Source of the DNA: Acanthosoma haemorrhoidale
Lineage: Eukaryota > Arthropoda > Insecta > Hemiptera > Acanthosomatidae
Reading direction: 5' to 3'
NCBI GenBank assembly: GCA_930367205.1
Contig: OV884009.1
Location: forward strand, 121,342,639-121,406,638
DNA: 64,000 nt
The notes beneath the pieces were generated by a model. It had not been told where the DNA came from, made no database searches, and saw nothing but the letters and a program-made list of their open reading frames with translations. Shown here in pieces: positions 39,614 through 52,450 of the stretch (its first letter is position 1; every line of letters begins with the position of its first letter). Made by a program: the position numbers and the translations under genes.

Positions 39614-42600
39614 CAAGCTACCTTACATCGCAGATTAATTTAAAAATACTAATCATATGTTGCTACAACAGTGCCAGTTAATTATCATAAAATGAAATGA
39701 TATAAAATTAAAATAAAATTATTATATTAAGTATGTTAGATTGAATATATATCATTATTGTCTACAATTTAAAGTTGAATGAATATCATAAGTAATCCAA
39801 AAACTAGTTTTGATATCAATTGAAGAAAAACCTCAGTGGTTTAATACTGAATTTAAATTAAATACAGTAATTAGAAGAAAATAAATACAAAAATCAAAGA
39901 TGGGTTTATTATACTACTGACTTCCGTGATTTACTGCCTACTTAGGTAAGCTGTAAGTGCGCTATTACACGCACTGTAGTCCACTCTTATACTTCCTTGT
40001 TGGAAGTTAATTTGGAAAACCCAAAGTTACTTAACTTCAATAAAGAAATATTTAATGGTAATAAAAAATAGTAAACAAGCAAAGTTAAAACGATTTCATT
40101 TAAAATGATCAAGCTTCGTAACCTAGACTATGTGAATGTTAATAAACTTTTGTTTATACATTACAAAGCGAGATCTAACGCTTCAGATTAATTAAATTTA
40201 GGTAACATATTTAAAACTAGGCGTTCAAGGGAATACAATTTAGAGCAAATCGTGGAAATAAAATTAGTTTGACTTAATACTGCTTTAGAATAATTGCTCA
40301 TGATCTTTCAATGTCAATAAAAGTCATGAAAATTAGTTGCTAAATGATATAATTGTGATGCTGGAGAATATTCTGAATGAGCTTATCATTGAAAGTCTTG
40401 CAAGATGTTACAAATGTTTTGCAATATATTAGCCTCACTATGTTGAGATGAAATCTAAAAAATGAAGTAAGATAAAAATAAGTGAGATAAAAAAACATGT
40501 GGGGCCTGAGATTGTCCATATATAAATAAAGTATTTTCCATGCTTCCATATGAAGAGGGATTATGTATATGTTGTATCCTTTGTTAGTGGTTGGCAATAA
40601 TTCTCCATGCTTGATATAAGGTTAGATGGATTAGATATCGAGAGTGATGGGCTTTTAAGTAATGCTATAAAAAAAATTAAAGAGTAATAAACTAAAGTAG
40701 AAGGGAATGGAAATAATCTTATGGCGTTGTTGGTGTTCCCTTTATTGTTGGATAATTAATTGCTGGCCAGTGTGTACATATTAACGGTTAAATAATGAGT
40801 ATCCCAGTTCCTTTGTCTACCAATGCCGTTCCTCAAATGTCCACACATAAGAGACACAGTTTGTCTGTTAAATTAAACTGGAGAATATTTCATATGATTT
40901 ACGGACTCAAAACATTTTATTATGCTATTAGTTTCGCCGTAGGAGTGTCAATGCTTATTAAACTCCTGGAATTGGCTCGAATGCCAGTTTTTCGAAATTA
41001 TCTTCTCTTAGCCTTCATTTTGACTAACAAATGATTGTAAGAATGCCGGAGCAAAGCTACAGAGATTCATAGAGAAAATAATAGGGTTATATTTTGTGTT
41101 TGATGGCTGTGAATTCTCCATAGGAAACCTACAGGTTCTAATACTTGATAAAGGATCAAATGGGTTTCGTTTGTGTGAAGTAATAGCGAGGTGACTCGGA
41201 AATAGATTCTGTCATCGCCAGCACAGATGAAAGGAGTTAAAATGAACAATAAAAGTGGGAAACTGCTCCTGTACTCTTTTATCATTTATTCATTTTTTTT
41301 TCTTTTCATTTATCATTTTTTTTCCACAATTTGTTTTATAAAATACCAGTATAAAATCGATCAATGAAAACCAGGTAATGTAATCTACATCATTATTCCT
41401 GAGGTACTTACAGAAAAAAACTGCTACCGTAGGCTGGAAGCCATGATGTCAATCTTCTTTTTCCATACACGATTCCGACTTGTCAGGAAACGGGGGATTG
41501 TTCCAGTGAGGTGTCATGCAATCTGAGTCGGTTGCGTAGAGATACGGTTCATTTGCATTAGGAGGCTAGGTCTAACTGGAAGGATTTTCATTGGCTCATC
41601 TGAGGGAGCGCTAATTACTCAACAAGAGGACCACAATACACAGGTGTATACCCAATTATTGCAACAATGAGAAGTCAAGACAACATTATTAGCAGAGGTA
41701 CAAGACCTACCCCTGGTAGGTGTATTATTTCCATATCTCCCCTGTGTGGCTAGATTGTGACAATGCATATTATACAGTCCACTTATTGTGGAATTGAATG
41801 TTTTGCTGGGTACAATAGGGATAAAATATTTTATCCACATTCTATTCACTGCAGTTGCCACTCAATACAAATTACAAATTACGTAAACGTTACACGCATC
41901 AACAAAGCTTGCATAAGACTGACAAATAGTGTTGGAGAGCCTAAAAATATGTCAAGTGACCTCAGTCGCAGCAGAGAATTGGGCGTTTTTGTCGCTTCTC
42001 TCAGTCTGTCTTGTTGGCTTTTCGTTTCGACCCCCCACCAGAGCGTATCTATCCTTGTCATTATACATAGGTGTTGTTTCGAATATATAATTATTGAAAC
42101 AAATAATCGTTCTTTTACCGAGTATTAGGCGTGGTAGCATATGAATGGGTTCATGGGAGGGCTTCAGTCCAATTTTTATCGAAATCGCTTTAGTTTAGAA
42201 GGTAGAATACACCTATTCAAATTAAAAGGTAATCAGTCCGAACGCACATTCAGGGTAAAATCACGGTGGGAATGGAGAAGTTTTATATGAGGTAAGAAGG
42301 ACAGAAACAGTGATGATGTACAGAAGAGAAAAAAAAACTGTTTGAATACATATCATAAAAATATAAGAATTTTCTTCATCCTGGTTTCATGGAACGAGGG
42401 TTACGACGCCGACGCCGTCGGGGTGTAATACATTTAGAGAATTAGCATACCTTCTTTACGCTTTTAATTTTTTTTTGTGTAAAGTAAAGCATTTGCGCAA
42501 AGAGATGAGTTTTCATGATCCTAACGCATTTATATTCGACTTCTTCAACTGGTTCATGGAACAAGGGCATCAATCCACGCATTTAGAAAAATCATTGAGA

Positions 42601-44600
42601 TTTGACGACTACAGATAATTGAATAAAAATCAATCTGACACATTTGGATGAAGGCCTATTATAAGTGCGATACATGATTTAGGCCTAACTATATATAGGA
42701 CACTGCACTTTTCCCCCAATCTTTTGTCTAGTCCACCTCCTCTTCCATCAATCTATCCCTATATAATGATCTCAACGCAATGAAATAAGATGGTTTTAAG
42801 GTTGCTAATGATTAGTATCGGGGGAACTAATTCCTTGCAAACTAAAATGTTCAGTTACAACTAGAAATACTTAAACTAGTTACATTTCGAATACACAGAT
42901 ACAACTGTTCAAGTAGAAACAGGCAGTGAGGGAGACCTTTCAAAAATGAAAGCTCAATTCACCCCCCCCCCCGTCTGTATATGACGGTTATTTAACTAAT
43001 AAATAAAATAAAAATATAATAACATATTTTAACCTTTAAAAATGTTAAATTTTTTACATTTACAATTAAGAAAAACAATTATCTTCATGAAATAGTATTC
43101 ATATAAAATAAAATAGTAAAATAAATAAGATAAATGTTTGGGGATTATTTCTATAATTAGATATTATAGAAATAATTAAACATTAAAAAAAAAAAAATCA
43201 AAATTTTTTGAGCGGGTTGTTGAAGTTCTCTGGATGTGCTGGGAAGATAAAAAGTCGTGTTCACTGATTGAAAGTAGAGCAGCCTCAAAGAAATGTGGCT
43301 AAGTTGATTCTTGAAACCTCAAGAACATAGTGCCAATTCGACGCAATTCCGTGGGACATGAAATGGTCGATGAACCGATGGGTTAGAGTGGTGATGAGTC
43401 GATGAGAGTGTCTTGAAAAATATCGGGAAACTCAAAGAAGACCGAGAGCCGTCACTTCTCTTCTAGTCTGAGAGGTAACTAGAGATCCGGGGTCTGCTAG
43501 ATTTAAAGTTGACCGTACATAACAGGACTTCCCTAATAGCCTAATAGCCGTAATAGGACTGCAACAAAAATTGTATTCGATTACAGTGGATAATATACAC
43601 GTTAAAACGGGACTTGAATGAGTCGAATTGAAAAGTCTGAATTTTAAAAAAGAAATGGATCTTAATCTGTCCTTAAACTTATGTTATAGTATATGGCAAT
43701 AAAACTATAAGCCACTATAAGAAAAGTGCCTTTATAAAGGAGGGCTATTGGTAATGAGCCAGAGATATGAGATATGTTAAATGTCACGAAAAACATCCCG
43801 CCATAGAGATCTATATGGTTTAAGATAGATTAAGATTAAGGGAACAGTTCAATATAGACAAACGGTCTACATGCAGGAGTGTAGTGTAGGTGTGTGTACA
43901 AGGAGTTTAGGTGTGAAACCATTCATCCCAAACTCCAGCGTAAACCAAAAAAATGCTATGTAGAGTAATGGGAAGAGAGACAGACCACCGCCAAACCGAT
44001 CTGGGGAGTAGGCACATGAACCTACTCAAACAACCATAACAGCTGCTGCAAATGTTAAAAGATCGGGAAGGTTATACCAAAACAAAACCAGCTAGAGTAA
44101 ACTAAACGTTTACAAATCATCATCCCCTGTTCAATATGTATTAAAGTACACATCGTTAGGAATAGCGCTGAACAGATATTGTCACCATCTCGCACAAGCA
44201 ATCAGTTGATTACATGAGAATATGGCGCATTGATAATTCTATCTCCGAGGAATATTATAGGGATGTGTGGAACCAGGCTGTAGGATTAGGATGTGTGGAT
44301 CAATTTTTGTGTAAATAAATAAAAATTAATGGGACTGTGGAGCTAATAAAACAAATATTGTTTATGTATACATTATAAACTTGCTGTTAATCGATCTAAA
44401 AATAAAATAACTGATGCTTACGGTTAATGAATTTTAACTAAGGCAATCGTACTTGTTAGACCTATGTACATACCTGTACAGTTTTTTATTCTAAGTAAAG
44501 CTGACTTAGACTTCCTTAGGTAGGACTTGACAATAATAATGATAATAGTATTCCAATACTAGATTCAGATGAATGGATTTGGTTTTGACGACTGCCGGTT
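39614..44600. other. AT-rich intergenic DNA
   Basis: No gene recognised. It contains homopolymer runs (a C10 run near 42963, A runs near 43188) and a pair of weakly similar CTGGTT-CATGGAAC blocks near 42380 and 42550. Short open frames (for example near 40795 and 41757) show no domain, signal or splice context. Confidence 0.5.
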
Positions 44601-44659
44601 GTGCGTGAGACATGAGTGAGGGAGGGTGAGGTTGGCAGAGCTGAGCGAGTTGATTAGGA

Positions 44660-44737
44660 GCTTGGCAGTGGGTGCCTCAGTGGTCGGGTCGCAGTCGCTT
44701 TGAGATGGCCACACTTCTATTTCTCACCTTGATCTCG
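44660..44737 (+). CDS. Candidate first exon (5' UTR and signal peptide) of a secreted host protein
   Basis: In a small GC-richer island (about 44590-44740) an ATG at 44705 has a favourable context (purine at -3, G at +4). It encodes MATLLFLTLIS, a hydrophobic signal-peptide core, before a consensus donor TCG|GTGAGT with the exon ending at 44737 in phase 0. CCTCAGTGG near 44675 could serve as an initiator. The only phase-0, somatomedin-B-encoding exon in the window is 16.3 kb downstream on the same strand (61070), and the two would join in frame. This linkage is inference; the exon is short and could be chance. Confidence 0.4.
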
Positions 44738-47230
44738 GTGAGTACCTCTCTATATCCTACATCTAATCCTTAAATAACACTTTTCACTATAAGGGCCCGC
44801 TAAACGAATTTAACCAAAAAAACATCCGACCTACTAAATTTTCTGGAACAGTTTCATTTTTAAATCACATATTTACGTGTTTATTATTAATAATGATATT
44901 TTTTTTAAATGTATGGTGTGCTATGTCATTAGCTATTTAGACACAAACTGTTTAGAAATACTTGAGTTAAAAGGAAGATAAATGCGAGTAAAATTTTGGA
45001 ACCTAATGCCTTTCAAAATATTACTCAGCATCGTGTCACCACTGGTCGTCATTTATATTATTCTGTTTATATTTTAAAGCTGTAGTTGTTGAAATCATTT
45101 CCCAGACAGAAAAATGATGAGAAATTACCCTGAAACAGGTGATGAGAAAACGTCTCTCGTTTGTCTGTCCACTAACATCTATTACGATAGTAGTCAGAAA
45201 CGTAATATTATCAATTCGAAAGTAAAGATGTTCGCAATTATAATATATCACCCAATTAAAAGGGATTAAGATGGTGAAAAATTATATTGACCCTTTTAAT
45301 AACATTTTATAACAGTCCACGAAACCCCAACAAATAATATATATTATTAACCAACATGTCCAGATCTTTACTTTGATAGCCTCCTTAACATCATAGGAAA
45401 CTATTTACTTTTGAATTACAATTAATTGAATAATAATTGACTCCTGTTTTTTCTTCATAAGGCTGATTTTAATTTTAGCATCTCTGGGGTATTGAGTAAA
45501 ACTTTTCTAAAAAATTCATTTTTCTAAATAAACCTGAGGTTACTCATGAAATCGGGAGTACACTTGTATCTGTATGGCAGTTTAAGTAATTTTAGTCCAC
45601 TTCAGCTCCAAAATATATTTTATATTAGTGTCAGGACTTCGTAATCCTTAATTTGATGTAAGTTGATATTAACTCAATATTACAGACAAATATTAATTTT
45701 TTATGAGTAATTTACCGTTGAGCCTTCATTTAAATGATATTTTATAATTATGGTTTAAACAGAAATTGTTACTTAAGTCATCGAGATTTTCAATTTGATA
45801 CCCAACTCTAAATAATAGAAACATATTCTTTTTTAATTGTTTGATTGATGGTTAGAGATGTTTATGTCTGTAATGTATAAACAGGCTTTAGTAACATCTA
45901 TAATTAAACTCATAATATATTTTAGAGCTTAATCCGCCGGCTTTTTCGAAACAATTAAAGTTTCTACACGACTGATGATTGTTGAGCTGAACAGTGACAC
46001 AATGCTGTGATTTTTTTGATGTAATAGAAAAATATAAAAATATAAAAATAAAGTATTACAAATAAAACAGCAGCATTAAATAAGTTAATATGCGAGCACA
46101 TTATTAAAAATCTAGATTAGAAGGACTTTTTATATTATAATTTTTAATTAAACATACGCATTTATACGTACAAAGCTTTGATATCAATAGCACCATTTTT
46201 TAATTTTTCGAAGTGCCACAATAATGTATGAAAATGAAACAAACACACTTTAAAAATAAAACAGTAACATAGGTGAGAGAAGTCATAAATAGTAATTACT
46301 ACTTAGAATGTGAGATCTCTCGCAGGCGATTATTTATGGCGTAGCTGGCATATGAACTGGACAGGTGCAAGATTCGTTTGACGGGCTTGAGTGAGGAGGT
46401 AGAGAAAAGTAGTGGAATGAAGCATCTCTACTGTTGATCTGATCTGATCTGGTGTTGGTTGATGTGAAAGAGAAAACGAAGGTGTTTTGGGTTGAAGGAT
46501 GTAGGTTTTGGCGTGGGATGGAGTCAAGGATAATATTTTTAGACATGAAGCTTTCTGTAGAAAAAGTTTGGGCATGTTTGCCTTATGGGAGATAATAGGA
46601 GGGGAAGATAGCTAGCTATATAACGATGATATAGATAGAATGTGTTCAACAAGAGGAGTCTCCACTGTTGGAGTGAAACAAGTAGCGTGGGGCAGAGACA
46701 AATGTTGGAAGGGATGGACATCCAGGCATAGCAGGAAAGAGGAGAAGAGAAGAGTTATTATGAACACTATGTAGGGATTGTCAATGTGGTTAGTAGCGGG
46801 AATCTTATAATTTTCCAAGTATTCATAATGATCTATGAGCCCCTGTGTTTACTTCATTTTTTTTGTATTCAATTCGCGTTATCGCCTTCCTCTCTTACAA
46901 GCCCATTAGTACCACTAGTATTTTTTTTTTATCTCAATCTCAGTTGCCGTTTTGGTTTCATTCCACTTCATTCATAAAAGTTTCTCTGTGTGTGTTAAAC
47001 ATTTCAAAAAGCCCTATTCTTTTCTATTGCTGGAAAAGTGGGCGACGCGATAGACATTGTGGTTTAAATGCGGTCAATGTCGGAAGTATTTTCTTCTGTT
47101 GATCAGGTAAATAGTGAAATAAATACACCATAAATATCGATTACTTTTAAAAGTATTGAGAAGTTTCTTAAATCATCTTATTCTTCCAATTTAAAGCAAA
47201 CCACTATTACAGATAATTTTTCGAAAACAT
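44738..47230. other. AT-rich DNA, putative intron 1 start
   Basis: No gene, RNA or transposon recognised. 46320-46780 is somewhat less AT-rich and has GATCTGATCTGATCTG repeats; translations there look like noise. Confidence 0.45.
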
Positions 47231-47239
47231 CAGCAAATT

Positions 47240-47530
47240 AATCATAACAATGTATGTAGTAAAACTCACATTAATCTTTATCTAATAAGCTTCAATCGTA
47301 AATCAATTTAGTATATGCAAAATGTAGGTTATAACTGATTCAGATTGTTACTTCACAACTTCGCTCCACTGCCCACCTAAATGTTCACATCAAAGATATC
47401 ACAATTATGTATGTTATAAAACTCACATTATAATTATCACATTAATATTTAACGAATAATTTTAATAATAAATCGATTATGCAATTTATGCCAAATATTA
47501 GTACGTATGAATTTTATCAGATTTTTTACC
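47240..47530. repeat. Direct repeat flanking the Mag-like element (left copy)
   Basis: Shares a run of blocks with 53150-53352: CACAATTATGTATGTTATAA, ACTCACATTATAATT, TTTTAATAATAAATCG and GAATTTTATCAGATTTTT. Its first part partly repeats itself (TGTATGTAGTAAAACTCACATT). It may be the 3' LTR of the Mag-like element; exact LTR ends could not be fixed. Confidence 0.6.
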
Positions 47531-47557
47531 ATGATTTACGATCTGAATCTCTAGGTC

Positions 47558-47763
47558 CTATTTATTTAATTTAAGGACTTGTTCTCTAGCTCTTTTATTT
47601 GCAGCATTTACTCTGAAATCGTTCACTATTACTTCATCATTTATCTGAAAGTCGATACGACAGGCGGATTCGTTTCTTGGGAGGGACTGACACTGCTTGA
47701 ATTCCACTTCATTAGTCACATTTGGTTCCAGGAGGTCAAATTTTGTTTGGATTATTCTTCTAT
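47558..47763 (-). pseudogene. Mag-like integrase, C-terminal fragment
   Basis: TKFDLLEPNVTNEVEFKQC then FQINDEVIVNDFR resembles the region after the integrase core in which a GDxVxVxDYR-like motif occurs. The stop is at 47558. It is read on the minus strand and interrupted upstream by the LINE insertion. Confidence 0.6.
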
Positions 47764-47777
47764 GCACGGGTAGGAGG

Positions 47778-49428
47778 TGCGAATCCCTGTTGCAATCAAG
47801 TAGGTTCCCTTCCCTGCAGGATGTTAGAGTCCTCTCGCAGAAAACCCGTACGAAGAGGAAGAGGACTGAGGAAGACGCCGAGTTCCCGGATTACTCGACG
47901 AAGACCTCCCTCCTCGACCGAGCTATGGACGTAGGAGATGGCCTGGGCAAACTTATTTCTAAACTGCGGGACAAGTAATTGGCCAAGAAGAACCAGGAGC
48001 ATATTTGCAAAAAGGTAGGAGGGCTGGTTGACGACCTAGGCAAGGTCGTCATAGAAAACGAAAAACTTTTTTTTTTTTTTTTTAAACGAAAAACTACTGA
48101 CGATGGTCCGCCAGCCCGCAGAAATAACTGCATTGCTCCTGGAAAGCTTAAAGGAAAACCCGTTCTCTTGTCCCGCAACCCCAAGGAGCCCGAGACTAGG
48201 CAAAGACGAGATTCAGAAGCTGCTGGATATGGCAGTAACGCGAGCGACCCACGCCATCATGGATGGAGGCCTGATGCAGGCCATAGCCACTAGAGTGGCT
48301 GAAACAGTCACCTCCGTGGTAGTAGGGCAGACTCTGGCGCTTATGGACCAGGGCACAGATGAAATACAAAAAGCGGTGGATTCTATCGATAGGAAGTTGT
48401 CCAGAGTGGCCGGAGGACCAGGGCCTACCGAGACCCCAAAGCCCCAGCGGGAGAGGGCAAAGACAACCAAGGTCCCGAAGAGATCCCTCCCCTCGACTAG
48501 CTGGGCTGCGGTGGTGGCTGCTAGCCCTGCAGCTGCACCGACCTCAGCGAGAAGAGCAACTGCCCCCACCCCGGTCGAGACAGAGGTCCCACTGACCACG
48601 GAAGATGAGGATGGATATACATCGGTCGGCAAGAGGAGGAAGAGGAAAAAAGTCAAGAAGACGACGACTCCGGGACCGGCTAAGAAGGACGTACGGGAGC
48701 TGTTGGCGAGACTCCCGAAGGCGCGGACGGAGGAGGCTACCTAGAGGAAGGCATTTATTACCATTGAGGGCAACCCGGTAGATATCATGAAGAGGATGCC
48801 ACAAAAGGACCCAGGTGACTTGTCCAGGATACTGCGAGGCAGTCAAGGAACAAAGGCCGGAGGCCTCCTCGCGGAGACCCGAGGTATGGTGGAGGTGGTA
48901 AGGCTCCTCGAAGCCACTAAGACGGCCGGCCTTTCGAGGTTGGCACAGAAGAGGGGACCTAGGGTGATATTCCGAGGGGTCCCCAGAGCCTGGGGAGAAA
49001 AGGAATTCCTGGACGAGGTGTGGGCCACGTTGTCCCGAGTTGACCCTACCCTGGCGAGCCTGCCACAAGACCAGAGACCCGGCGCGTTGAAACTAGTCTT
49101 CAGCATGGGGGCCACCAGGGATCCGGTGTACGTCAGCTGGGTAGCTGAGGTGTCCCCCCAAGTAAGGTTCGCGCTCCTGGGGGGAGAAGGGATATGGGTA
49201 GGGGGATGGCACAGGGTAGTGGTGAAGGACTACCTTGATGCTTTCCGCTGCGTTACTTGCCAGGGCTATGGGCACTCCAAAGCCACCTGTACTAGGAAAG
49301 AGAAGACCTACAGATGGTGCGCCCAGGAGGGGCACACGGCTGAGGCATGCCCCCGTAAGAACGAGCACCCGAGATGTGCGGGCTGCGTCAGAGCGGGATG
49401 CCAAGAAGACACGACGAGGCACCAGTAG
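47778..49428 (+). pseudogene. LINE ORF1-like protein with CCHC motifs
   Basis: One conserved frame apart from a 28-bp insertion at 48068-48095. It has a basic N-terminal segment (KTRTKRKRTEEDAEF), a TAA at 47976, helical segments (ICKKVGGLVDDLGKVV; EIQKLLDMAVTRATHAIM), a Pro/Ala/Thr-rich region ending in a basic cluster (KRRKRKKVKK), a TAG at 48742, an RNA-binding-like region (FITIEGNPVDIMKRM ... RVIFRGVPRAWGEKEF), then CCHC motifs. The first is intact (CVTCQGYGHSKATC); the second has lost its first Cys (YRWCAQEGHTAEAC); the third is partial (CAGC). This organisation is typical of R1/LOA-group ORF1. Two nonsense codons make it non-functional. Confidence 0.7.
48068..48095 (-). mobile_element. 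Poly(A)-only retroinsertion: T16 plus 12-bp duplication
   Basis: AAACGAAAAACT at 48056-48067 is followed by 16 T and an exact second copy at 48084-48095. The inserted 28 bp shift the ORF1 frame; discounting them puts both sides in one frame. This is the signature of a fully 5'-truncated target-primed insertion. Confidence 0.75.
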
Positions 49429-49535
49429 AGTAGTCGCCATGGGCAATAGAGAAAGGAGGCCCAGTGTGGGTATCATTCTATGTGTTGATTTTGAAAAATA
49501 AAGGACGAAAAACAGTATTACTCAAGGTGCGCTGA

Positions 49536-49626
49536 CCGGTGCAACATTCCCATTGCACCGGAATATGCACACCACAGGCTAAGTAACCCTATGAGCTCGC
49601 TTCACGGGCTTGTGGGGTAAGCCCGT
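49536..49626 (+). other. Two perfect hairpins in the LINE 3' end
   Basis: CCGGTGCAA (49536-49544) pairs with TTGCACCGG (49553-49561) around an 8-nt loop. ACGGGCTT (49604-49611) pairs with AAGCCCGT (49619-49626) around a 7-nt loop. The poly(A) tail follows 29 bp later. They could be an RT recognition structure. Confidence 0.65.
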
Positions 49627-49774
49627 TTTAGGCTCAGCCTCAGGGAGGGCCAACAAAAAAAAAGATTACTCTTCTATATATGAAACAACCCTTCCAGTAG
49701 TTGAGTGCTCTATTCCCCTGCAATCCAGAAGAAAATTTTCCACACCGTATTCCACAGATTGGCCAGATTTTGTT

Positions 49775-50270
49775 TTAACAAATTTTATCTTTAAATGTGC
49801 CTATAAAATTGTCTGCTGCTCCATTTATTCCTGAGTGTTTTGGAGATGCTACTGTGTGCCTTATGCCATTTGTTTTCATAAAATTCTTGAATATACTGTT
49901 GGTAAACTGGGGTCCTCCATCAGCAATCAAATGATCACACATTCCGTGCCTGACAAACATCCTTTTTAAGGCTTGAATAACTTTCCAAACCTTCGTGTTG
50001 TTATATCTCAAGTCAAAAACCTCAGGTCGTTTAGTACACATTTACACCTAAATAACATTCTATTTCTCAAAGGACCCAAGAAGTCAGCATGCAGTCGAGA
50101 GCATGCTTTGGTTCTTGGGTATGGGTATGGTGAATTCGCGGTTTTAGGTGGATTTCTCTCATTGGCTCAGTGAAACAATTGCCATCGTGTTCTTCAATAT
50201 TTGAATCCAAATTCGGACAGCAAAGATATAATCGTGCCATTTGCTTTATCTTGGTCATACTAATATGTGA
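49775..50270 (-). pseudogene. Mag-like integrase core fragment
   Basis: 49775-50041 contains LIADGGPQFTNSIFKNFMKTNGI (the second catalytic Asp region), then SPKHSGINGAADNFIGTF. There the expected Glu before the conserved Arg/Asn-Phe position reads Ala-Asp, so the catalytic Glu appears lost. 50067-50258 holds the preceding zinc-finger region in another frame with stops. Confidence 0.65.
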
Positions 50271-52007
50271 TGTATGTAAATGCTTTAGTATTATTTAGTA
50301 AGGTGGGTTGAAGTGACTTATGTAACCAACCTTATTCCACACTATAGACATCCTTTATACAGCGATAATCCCGGTTTCTTTGGAAAATATTTCTTTTTGA
50401 GATCTGATACCATCTTATTTTCATTTGGCCTTCCCGAAGCTACCCACTTTATTAATTCGCTTAATACCTTATATTGACTGACTGTGGAGACTTGTTTCTA
50501 ATTCTACATAGGCATGGAATGGCATACATTCGGAATCGAATACTGGAGTAGGGTTATTTAAGGGTAACCTTGATAAGACATCACAATTTCCGTTTGCTGA
50601 AGACCTTACTCTTTCAATGTTGTAGGTGAAGCCGGAAAGAAAATAATCTCTTCATTGTAATATGTTTTGAATAGTCACTGAAAGATTTTTTTAATTCCCA
50701 AAAATAAATTTAAAAGGTCCATGGTCGGTTCTGAGTATAATGTGCGCACCATAAACTTGTAAATTTCCTGAACCCAAAAATGATGGTGGCTGCTTCTTTG
50801 TCTATAATTGCCCTAGCCTCTAAGTTATCGGAATTATTTCTGATGCAAAGGGAATTAGTGTCTAATCTACTCATCTCCATTCTCGAGTTTATGAGACAGA
50901 ATTGCCATTTGACAGTCCATAGTGACTGGATTCAGACGATAGTCTAGCTGCTTATATGGGTCAAACAGTGTCAACACATTATCAGAAACAATTTGTTAAA
51001 ACTCTCTTGACATTATTTCGACCAACACCACTTGGCCCACCACTTGATGAGATGACACAGCTTATTAGCTCTGTGCTTGAGAAAGGATTCGTAATAATTG
51101 ACCAGCTCCAGGAAGCTCTTCAACTGTGTGCTATATTTATGTCTAGAAGCATCCACAGTAATCTTACTCTCCGCAGGATAAATTCATTCATTATCTATGA
51201 CAAATCCTCAAAATTTTAATTCATTTTTCAATAGATCACAGTTGTATAGCTTTACTTTCAAGCCTCGGTCCTGATTTAGGCGCCTAAATAATACTTATTT
51301 TTTATTAATATTTTGGCTTCAATTAAAATGTCTTCATCTGTTCTGCTTTTACTATGAATATTAGTTATGGAAATGTCTGTGAATGGAATACCCTTTAAAA
51401 GCTCAATTAAAATCTGCTGACATTCTCCCGGGCTGGACAAGACACCATCTGGTAAATCGGTATATTGAAATAAACCCTCAGTTGTTATAATAGTTAATGC
51501 TTCTAGGGAACTTTTATCAACGCTGAATTGCGTTAATCGATGTGCTAGATCTACGTGGGACCGTTTTCTATTTTCTTATAATTTATTAAAAACTTCTTCT
51601 TTACTAGCCACTGATTGCCGTTTCATGATGAAATGCGGAATGACTTTTAACTTAAAGTTACTGTACAGTTTAACTTCCTCATTTGATTTGACTGCAAGGG
51701 GCGCCGTCCAACTACTAACTGTGTCAGGCTCTAGAATACCTACAGCCATCAATATTTTAATTCCATTCTTTACTTTCTCTCTTGGTTAGAGTGCGTAAGG
51801 CACCCTATGTGGTTTCAATTGGACTGGTACTGTATTGCTCTTCAATTTTGGAAAAAAAAAAGCTATTCTACCTTAGCCATTACCTTCTCACTTGTCTCTC
51901 CAGAGTTGCAATAATTTAATTCTTATTTCAACGGTTACAGGTTAAATTTTTTTAGGCAGCTTTTTCCCAACAAAGATGGACCACCCCCTGGTTTGCATTT
52001 GCATCAT

Positions 52008-52247
52008 TTATTTGTTTACCATCGAAACTTTCAGATTTGTTAGTATACCCAAAGGATTTAAATCATTTTTCTCATATGTCATTGATATTAAGTCTGGTTC
52101 GACCATTGACGGACCCACAAAATATTTATCTTTAGATTCCTTTGAAATCACCGTTATATATGAACCAGTGTCTACCTGCATTATAATTATGATCCCGTTT
52201 ACTAACAAATTAATGACCAACGTTACCACTCTGGAGTTCATAACCAA
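52008..52247 (-). pseudogene. Mag-like aspartic protease fragment
   Basis: IIIMQVDTGSYITVISKES carries the catalytic DTG motif of a retroelement protease, followed by a partial second half. It lies between the zinc-knuckle remnant and the degenerate RT, as expected for gypsy order. Confidence 0.65.
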
Positions 52248-52450
52248 AAAACCTGCATTTGAAGATTCATTATTCCCTAAAAAGATGTAAAACCTATCAT
52301 GTTCGTCATTTTTATCCTCTTCTGATGTCTTCTAAATAATTTACTGTTTGTTGTATCCTTGGGTTCCGTTTTTTCAGACACACTCTCTCGAGATGCACTC
52401 GATCATTACAAAAAGTACACACTTTGACGGTGACTGGTTATCTCGCCGTA

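Larger units (their letters stand above)
47764..49663 (+). mobile_element. ORF1-only LINE derivative (ORF2 deleted) with poly(A) tail
   Basis: A 1.9-kb GC-rich plus-strand insertion. GATTATTCTTCTAT (47750-47763) and GATTACTCTTCTAT (49664-49677) form a 14-bp target duplication with one mismatch. It contains an ORF1-like frame, then only about 235 bp of 3' sequence with two perfect hairpins, and an A9 tail. No endonuclease or RT is present. It would have needed enzymes from another element. Confidence 0.75.
47558..52450 (-). mobile_element. Decayed Mag-like Ty3/gypsy element, split by a LINE
   Basis: Minus-strand remnants in gypsy order. A gag zinc knuckle CTFCNDRVHLERVC lies near 52395-52436. 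Protease MQVDTGSYITVIS is in 52008-52247. Degenerate RT/RNase H occupies about 50300-51800 with many stops. Integrase zinc-finger (MTKIKQMARLYLCCPNLDSNIEE) and core pieces lie in 49775-50270, and the integrase C-terminal module is at 47558-47763. The last is cut off by the LINE at 47764-49663. The style of the protease and integrase motifs suggests the Mag clade. Nothing here can be functional. Confidence 0.7.

Noticed and set aside
41619..42128. Small frames of 80 and 123 codons as host genes
   Set aside because: No domain, signal peptide or splice context, and base composition equal to the surrounding DNA.
48213..49476. Minus-strand frames (127-174 codons) in the ORF1-only LINE
   Set aside because: GC-rich antisense of ORF1; no domains, and the plus strand has clear CCHC motifs.
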